This document shows, in pieces, positions 6,541 through 10,755 of a stretch of 10,755 nt of DNA. Below the pieces are notes generated by a model. That model did not search any database, was not told the DNA's origin, and saw only the letters and a list, made by a program, of their open reading frames with translations. A program made the position numbers and the translations under genes. This DNA is from an uncultured Clostridia bacterium (GTDB lineage Bacteria; Bacillota; Clostridia; Christensenellales; Aristaeellaceae): NCBI GenBank assembly GCA_934621485.1, contig CAKTUS010000090.1, positions 1 through 10,755 of the forward strand, in the 5' to 3' direction. Every line of letters starts with the position of its first letter. The first letter of the stretch is position 1.

Positions 6541-7419
6541 CTACATCGGATCGGTCAAACGCTGCAAAATCTCGCCAATGTCTTCCTCTACGCAAATTGC
6601 TTGTTCTTTGAGCGCATCGGGCGCATAGGCCTGACCATCATTCAAGCAGGCATAGACAGCCTTGGGATTTTCAGCCGTCATTTGCCAAAACGGGTATTTG
6701 ATGATAACTGGCGTATTATAGCCAACACCTAATTCCAGAAAGAGAATTTTTTGTCCTTCACGGGTACGGAGAAAATTCTCATACCGTTCTGCTGCTCTGT
6801 GCCAGCCCTCATCCTCGACAAACTTGTTATCTGACCGCAAGTTCATGGTCATCGGCCTACCGCAATGGGGGCAAACTGGCAGAAGTTCAGATGGTATTTT
6901 CATGTTCTCCTGCCGTGCAACCATTTCACGGATCAGTGCCTCATCCTCAAAGGTTTCCTGACAGCACGGTTCACTGCACTGGAATAGACCATAATCACCT
7001 TGCGTATAGAACAATCGCTTTTTATCAAAACCTGCTTTCTGAAAACAGTGATCCACATTGGTCGTGATCACGAAATAGTCCTTATCGGCAACCAGCTTGA
7101 AAAGGGTTTCATAGACTGGCTTTGGAGCATTCATATAGCGGTTGATGTAGATATATCGGCTCCAATACGCCCAATGTTCTTCCGGCGTTGCAAACGGATA
7201 AAAGCCGCCGGAATACATATCATGGATGCCGTATTTCGTTTCAAAATCGGAAAAATATTTTTCAAACCGTTCCCCATTGTAGGTAAAACCTGCCGAAGTA
7301 GAAAGACCAGCACCTGCACCGATTACAACAGCATCCGCCTCATGTAGAGACATTTGCAATCTTTTAATCTGATCTGAGCATTCTGGCGCGGATTTTCTTG
7401 TCAAAATTTTTGAAAGCAT
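6541..7419 (-). CDS. Sir2-family protein of the SirTM (ADP-ribosyltransferase) type
   Basis: The 292-residue protein has the sirtuin NAD-binding loop GAGAGLSTSAGF (34-45), followed by YNGERFEKYFSDFETKYG and DMYSGGFYPF, an insert characteristic of the macrodomain-linked SirTM class. TTNVDHCF (119-126) replaces the classic TQNID. In place of the catalytic His of deacetylase sirtuins there is Gln140 (YTQGDYGLFQC), as reported for SirTM enzymes, which ADP-ribosylate a lipoylated GcvH-like partner rather than deacetylate. Asn121 and Asp123 fit the other active residues. A zinc knuckle is visible: C148, C152/C153, C183 and C186 (CPHCGRP). RBS AAGGTG precedes ATG 7419 at about 8 nt. The gene is visibly more AT-rich than the left-hand genes, which suggests acquisition. 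None of the usual partners (macrodomain hydrolase, GcvH-L, LplA) is in the window. The upstream DNA changes abruptly to phage sequence, and no good promoter is visible. Confidence 0.85.
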   Translation of the reverse strand: MLSKILTRKSAPECSDQIKRLQMSLHEADAVVIGAGAGLSTSAGFTYNGERFEKYFSDFETKYGIHDMYSGGFYPFATPEEHWAYWSRYIYINRYMNAPKPVYETLFKLVADKDYFVITTNVDHCFQKAGFDKKRLFYTQGDYGLFQCSEPCCQETFEDEALIREMVARQENMKIPSELLPVCPHCGRPMTMNLRSDNKFVEDEGWHRAAERYENFLRTREGQKILFLELGVGYNTPVIIKYPFWQMTAENPKAVYACLNDGQAYAPDALKEQAICVEEDIGEILQRLTDPM

Positions 7420-7462
7420 TGAAATTCACCTTCTTCGTTTTTGAAAAAAATTCTTTTTGGGC

Positions 7463-7816
7463 ATGTTTATTTTAGCGTGTTATACCAGACTGAGTGTTCC
7501 AATGGGAATCGCTTTCCACTCATTTTGGAATTCGGAACAAAATCATCGGCAGGATGCAACTCCACCGCCTCAGTATCTGGTCTATACCACCCAGACCTAT
7601 GAGGACGAGCATTGGGATGATGCAAACCGCCGTTACCGCGTTTGCGTTTACCTGAACCTTTGGTGCACGGTCGATCCCACCGAGGCCATTCGCCTTGTTC
7701 GGGCCGCCATGCGAAAGGCCGGCTTCGCCTTTTTCGACGAGGCCGTTTCCTATAACGACGACACCCGCCAGACGCTGGTCGCCTGGACGTGGGTATGCTG
7801 GGAGGACGATGGATGA
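7463..7816 (+). CDS. Probable phage tail/head-tail completion protein (5' end uncertain)
   Basis: This product of about 117 residues contains PPPQYLVYTTQTYEDEHW, DDANRRYRVCVYLNLWC, PTEAIRLVRAAMRKAGF and a final TLVAWTWVCWEDDG. This pattern (aromatic strand, WDDA, then a helix with paired RxAMRxAGF) resembles small tail-terminator or completion proteins of siphophages, recognised by style and context rather than a firm motif. It overlaps the gp10-like gene by ATGA, as in phage morphogenesis operons. Neither ATG 7463, TTG 7457 nor ATG 7502 has a good ribosome binding site. The first 30 or so codons lie in AT-rich DNA next to the sirtuin, so the natural 5' end may have been lost at a recombination joint. 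Confidence 0.5.
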   Translation: MFILACYTRLSVPMGIAFHSFWNSEQNHRQDATPPPQYLVYTTQTYEDEHWDDANRRYRVCVYLNLWCTVDPTEAIRLVRAAMRKAGFAFFDEAVSYNDDTRQTLVAWTWVCWEDDG

Positions 7817-8115
7817 GCATGGAAGTATCGGGCGGCGTGGAGCTGCGGGAGGATATTGCCCGCATGGCCGATTTGCTGCGTACCTCCGGCGAGAACGGCT
7901 CCCGGGCCTGCAACTGGATTATGCAGAATGCGGCCCAGCCGGTGCTGGAGCAGATGCTTCACAACGCCTCCACCGATCCCAAGCGCCGCACGGGCACGCT
8001 GCTGCAGTCGATCAAGATCGGGCACGTGGTGAAAAAACGCTCCGGCGGCTATCGCGTCACAGTGGGAATTCACCGAAAGGATGGCGGCGCTGCGTATGGA
8101 AATCCGGTCGAATTC
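7813..8115 (+). pseudogene. HK97 gp10-like phage head-tail protein, 5' exon interrupted by a group II intron
   Basis: Codons 1-101 of an HK97 gp10-family protein (head-tail joining/tail completion) are present, with GGVELREDIARMADLLRTS, RRTGTLLQSIKIG, and then GGYRVTVGIHRKDGGAAYGNPVEF. In the family the last Glu-Phe is followed by Gly in a conserved EFG/EfGT motif and then a C-terminal tail. Here the GTGCG 5' end of a group II intron follows directly, at a codon boundary. Unspliced mRNA would add 11 intron-encoded residues and stop at 8149-8151. The intron's 3' end is missing, so splicing cannot restore the gene, and no 3' exon is seen. The start ATG (7813) overlaps the upstream stop as ATGA and has GGGAGG at about 7-nt spacing. 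Confidence 0.75.
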
Positions 8116-9580
8116 GTGCGCCCGGATAGGGCGTTGATGAAAGTGGCTTAAGGAACCACGCCGCACGATAACGCGGCACCCAAGCTGCCTGACCGAAAGG
8201 CGAAAGCTGATACGGGACAAAAGCACGGCAGAAAGCGGTAAGTTGCCTGAGACAGTATGGCACGACCGAACCGCGATGAGAAGCGGCATGAGGAATAAGC
8301 TGATTTGCTGAACGTGAGTTTCTTGTCTCCGTTACCGGGAGGACGAAGGAAATCTGTCTGACACCTTCGATGTGATGAACACATATTACTGTGATTCGAT
8401 ATGTGGGTTATCAATGCCATCACATGACGTGCTGGAGAACCAGCGCCAAGGGAACGAAAGCGAATCCGACAGCCTGCGACCTAACATCAACGCTAACCGG
8501 GGATTGCCTAAGTCAGAACGCCGGAAACGGCTATGCGGCAAGCCGCTGAAAATCTGATATGGTAACGGAGCGTCCATAGTAGTCCGAGGTGGGTAACGCC
8601 CACTACATGGCGAAGGGACGCAGTTGGTAATTCCAATAAGAAAGCTGATTAGGGAGGAATACCTCGCATGGAACAGACTAATACAACCATGAAACCAACA
8701 GCGGCCATATTGGAAAACATTCGTCAGGCTTCCAAAGCAAACAAGGAGGTGAAGTTTACTCGGCTTTTCCGGTACATGCTCAGACCGGATATTTATTATT
8801 TCGCATACGAACATTTGTATGCCAACAACGGCGCTGCCACCAAGGGTGTAAACAACGATACCGCCGACGGGTTCAGCGAGAAGAAAGTCATGGCCATCAT
8901 TCAATCTCTGAAGGATGGAACCTATACACCTTCCCCTGTACGCAGAACGTACATTCCCAAGCGGAATGGAAAGTTGCGGCCCCTGGGTATTCCGACGTTT
9001 ACGGACAAATTGGTGCAGGAAGTATTGCGAATGATACTGGAAGCGGTATATGAGCCGATTTTCCTGCCGTCATCCCACGGTTTCAGGCCAAACCGGAGTT
9101 GTCATACGGCGCTCAAAGACATCAAACACGGTTATCCCGGTGTGCGATGGTTTGTAGAAGGAGACATCAAGGGATTCTTTGACCACATTGACCACGGGCA
9201 GTTGACCGCCCTTGTATATGAAAAGGTCAAGGACGCCCGGATTATCCAACTGCTCCATAAAATGCTCAAAGCCGGATATTTGGAGAATTGGAAGTATAAT
9301 CGCACGCTCAGCGGCACGCCGCAGGGAGGCATTATTTCGCCATTACTATCTATCTGCACGAACTGGATAAGTTCATGGCGGATATGAAGGCAGATTTTGA
9401 CAAACCCAAGGATAGAACGTTCACGCCCGAATACATGCACTTAGCTGGCAGAGTCCATCACATCAGCAAGCTCCTCAAAAAGAAAACTGACCCGAGCAGA
9501 ATTGCTGTCCTGCGAAGGGAACAGAAAGAGAAGCGGGCGCAAATGATGAAACTGCCTGCAAAGTCACAAACGGATAGCTG
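8116..9580 (+). mobile_element. Group II intron, 3'-truncated
   Basis: The element starts with GTGCGCCCGGATAGGGCGTT, the GUGYG 5' boundary and beginning of domain I of bacterial group II introns. About 550 nt of structured RNA follow, with GNRA-like GAAAG loops. At about 8577-8625, TAGTAGTCCGAGG, then CCCACTACATGGCGAAGGG, resembles the domain III/IV entry of bacterial introns. An RT/maturase frame sits in domain IV from 8668. The RT is broken by a frameshift, and the element stops near 9580, where it abuts a serine recombinase in the opposite orientation. The RT 3' half, domain V, domain VI and the 3' splice site are not in the window, so it can neither splice nor move by itself. Its orientation is sense relative to the gp10 host gene. 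The exact 3' edge is uncertain by several bases. Confidence 0.85.
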
Positions 9581-9584
9581 CTGA
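8668..9584 (+). pseudogene. ltrA: Group II intron reverse transcriptase/maturase (LtrA-like), frameshifted and truncated
   Basis: The frame opens MEQTNTTMKPTAAILENIRQ and contains RT blocks 0-4: YIPKRNGKLRPLGIPTF, SSHGFRPNRSCHTALKDI, WFVEGDIKGFFDHIDH (with the first catalytic Asp), and LSGTPQGGIISPLL. After SPLL at about 9350, family members continue A-N-I-Y-L-H-E-L-D. Here about 7 nt appear to be missing, so the frame shifts and ends at 9387. The next frame resumes with IYLHELDKFMADMKADFD and reaches LPAKSQTD at about 9578, where homology stops. The YADD box (RT5), thumb and endonuclease are absent, so it is inactive. AGGGAGG lies about 10 nt before the ATG; GAGG-AATA-CCTC could fold over it, consistent with the known repression of LtrA translation in domain IVa. 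Confidence 0.85.
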
Positions 9585-10755
9585 TGATATCCGACCAGCG
9601 CCCCGCTTCCTGCGTGTTTTCCCGCTGCGCCTTGACCTTGCTTTCCAAATCAGGCAGGGCGGCGGCCTTCTCCGCATGTTCGGCCTCATATTTTTTCATG
9701 AGCGTCTGAAAAACGGTCTGCGGGACAGTCCCGTTGCATTTATCTTCGTAAAGGCTTTGCATAAGGCGCTCCAGCTCGGTCAGGCGAAGTGTGGAGGCTT
9801 TCCATTCCCGCTCCAGCGCAGCCAGCCTGCTATGGCTTTCCTTCGCCTTTAGCCGAATGATCTGCTCCATCAGCTTATCACGGTCACAGCTTGCGTAGCG
9901 CGCTTTCTCCCTAATATCAGCAAGCACGAGATGCTCCAGCGCGGTTTCATAGATCGAATGAATGGAACACGCGTTTTTGCCGCTTCGGGCATAGTTACCG
10001 CAGATGAAGGAACTGTACCGTCCCGGTCTGCCATCCTTGTAAGTGAACCTCTCGATGTGATTTCGCATCTTGAAGCCGCAATCAGCGCAGTAGACAAGTC
10101 CTGTAAAGATGCTTTTGATTCCGTCCGATGTGGGAGATTTCCGCACCTTCTTTTGGTCGAGAGCAACGCAAGTATCCCATACCTCGCGGGAGATGATCGG
10201 CTCATGGGTGTTCTCTACGCGAATCCACTCGTCCTCCGGCTTTTGGACGAGCTTTCTGGACTTATAGGACATCGTGCCTGTTTTGCCCTGTACCATATGG
10301 CCGATATAGACTTCTTTGCGAATGAGGGATTTCACCGTTTCTCCCGCCCATTTGTGGTTAACGTTGCGTGGATCGGATACCCCTTTGCGCTGATAGTAGA
10401 GCACACCGGGTGGAACAATTCCTTCCTCATTGAGCGCAGAAGCAATCGCATGGTAGCCCATTCCCGCGGCTCGCATGGCAAACATGCGGCGCACCGTGGG
10501 CGCGGTTTCCTCATCAATGATAAGATGATGCTTGTCCAGAGGGTCGCGGCAGTAGCCGTAGGCGGGATAGGTTCCCATGAATTTGCCATTTTCGGCGCAA
10601 GCCTTTTTGACCGCCTTGACCTTTTTGCTGGTGTCACGGCTATAAAACTCGTTGAATAGGTTCAAAAAGCACATGACATCCGTCGCGCAGATGATGCTTT
10701 CCACGTCGGGAGCGTTCATCAGGCGGCTCAGAATGGCGAATTGCTGCTTTGTCCC
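9475..10755 (-). CDS. Large serine recombinase, partial at both ends (C-terminus replaced, N-terminus off the edge)
   Basis: This is the middle and C-terminal part of a large serine recombinase of the kind carried by integrative elements and phages of Bacillota. The link to the catalytic domain shows FNEFYSRDTSKKVKAV. The recombinase domain has GKFMGTYPAYGYCRD, HHLIIDEETAPTVRRMF, ASALNEEGIVPP, and KSLIRKEVYIGHMVQGK. A zinc ribbon follows (CADCGFKM, FICGNYARSGKNACSIH), then a long coiled coil (RLAALEREWKASTLRLTELE) and GRWSDII. The catalytic Ser domain should lie beyond 10755. From about 9580 to the stop at 9475 the frame runs through antisense intron DNA, adding about 35 foreign residues in place of the usual C-terminal strand. 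The apparent Met at 10719 is internal, since the frame stays open to the edge. Probably non-functional. Confidence 0.8.
   Translation of the reverse strand, partial: GTKQQFAILSRLMNAPDVESIICATDVMCFLNLFNEFYSRDTSKKVKAVKKACAENGKFMGTYPAYGYCRDPLDKHHLIIDEETAPTVRRMFAMRAAGMGYHAIASALNEEGIVPPGVLYYQRKGVSDPRNVNHKWAGETVKSLIRKEVYIGHMVQGKTGTMSYKSRKLVQKPEDEWIRVENTHEPIISREVWDTCVALDQKKVRKSPTSDGIKSIFTGLVYCADCGFKMRNHIERFTYKDGRPGRYSSFICGNYARSGKNACSIHSIYETALEHLVLADIREKARYASCDRDKLMEQIIRLKAKESHSRLAALEREWKASTLRLTELERLMQSLYEDKCNGTVPQTVFQTLMKKYEAEHAEKAAALPDLESKVKAQRENTQEAGRWSDIISSYPFVTLQAVSSFAPASLSVPFAGQQFCSGQFSF

Noticed and set aside
7457..8115. Part of a functional prophage or tail-derived particle
   Set aside because: Only two small tail genes are present, the second is split, and no capsid, terminase, sheath or lysis gene is in the window.
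8116..9580. Complete, active group II intron
   Set aside because: The RT is frameshifted, the YADD box, domain V and domain VI are missing, and recombinase sequence begins near 9580.
1..10755. CRISPR array or tandem repeat array
   Set aside because: No regularly spaced direct repeats are visible on reading through the window.

Overview
The window looks like chromosome of a moderately GC-rich, low-G+C-lineage (Bacillota) anaerobe, probably a gut clostridial relative. The support is strong AAGGAGG-type ribosome binding sites, sigma-A promoters with 17-nt spacers, a PdaB-like polysaccharide deacetylase of the type tied to spore formation, a glycogen branching enzyme, a YhfW-like FAD/Rieske protein, and phage and recombinase types common in Clostridia. 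The lineage is an inference; no rRNA or other taxonomic marker is present.

The left part (1-4641) is ordinary chromosome with well-formed signals. It holds the 5' end of glgB (minus) with its promoter, and a two-gene minus operon of a PdaB-like deacetylase followed by a tandem OB-fold SSB-like protein, closed by a strong intrinsic terminator. Next come a plus-strand FAD oxidoreductase fused to a C-terminal Rieske domain, a TraX-family membrane protein with its own promoter, and a tRNA-Leu(CAA) with its own promoter and terminator. About 830 bases of apparently non-coding DNA follow the tRNA; they contain an 18-nt inverted repeat and several hairpins.

The middle part (5474-7419) has two minus-strand genes. 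One is a ketopantoate-reductase-fold protein that seems to lack the catalytic lysine. Its TTGACT-17-TATAAT promoter abuts a perfect TetR-type palindrome. The other is a more AT-rich, stand-alone sirtuin of the SirTM (ADP-ribosyltransferase) type, with Gln where classical sirtuins have the catalytic His.

The right part (about 7457-10755) is a pile-up of broken mobile DNA. Two phage tail-morphogenesis genes overlap by ATGA. The second, HK97 gp10-like, is interrupted at codon 101, inside its conserved EFG motif, by a sense-oriented group II intron that starts GTGCG at 8116. The intron's reverse transcriptase has a frame-breaking deletion (about 7 nt) just before RT5. The intron is then cut off near 9580, where it meets the C-terminal coding end of an oppositely oriented large serine recombinase. 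That recombinase has lost its natural C-terminus, reads through into antisense intron DNA, and runs off the window end. The intron's 3' domains, the YADD motif, the gp10 3' exon and the recombinase catalytic domain are all absent from the window.

I see no CRISPR array and no clear new defence or metabolic system. The best leads are the orphan SirTM, the TetR-operator/PanE-like unit, and the nested phage-intron-recombinase wreck.
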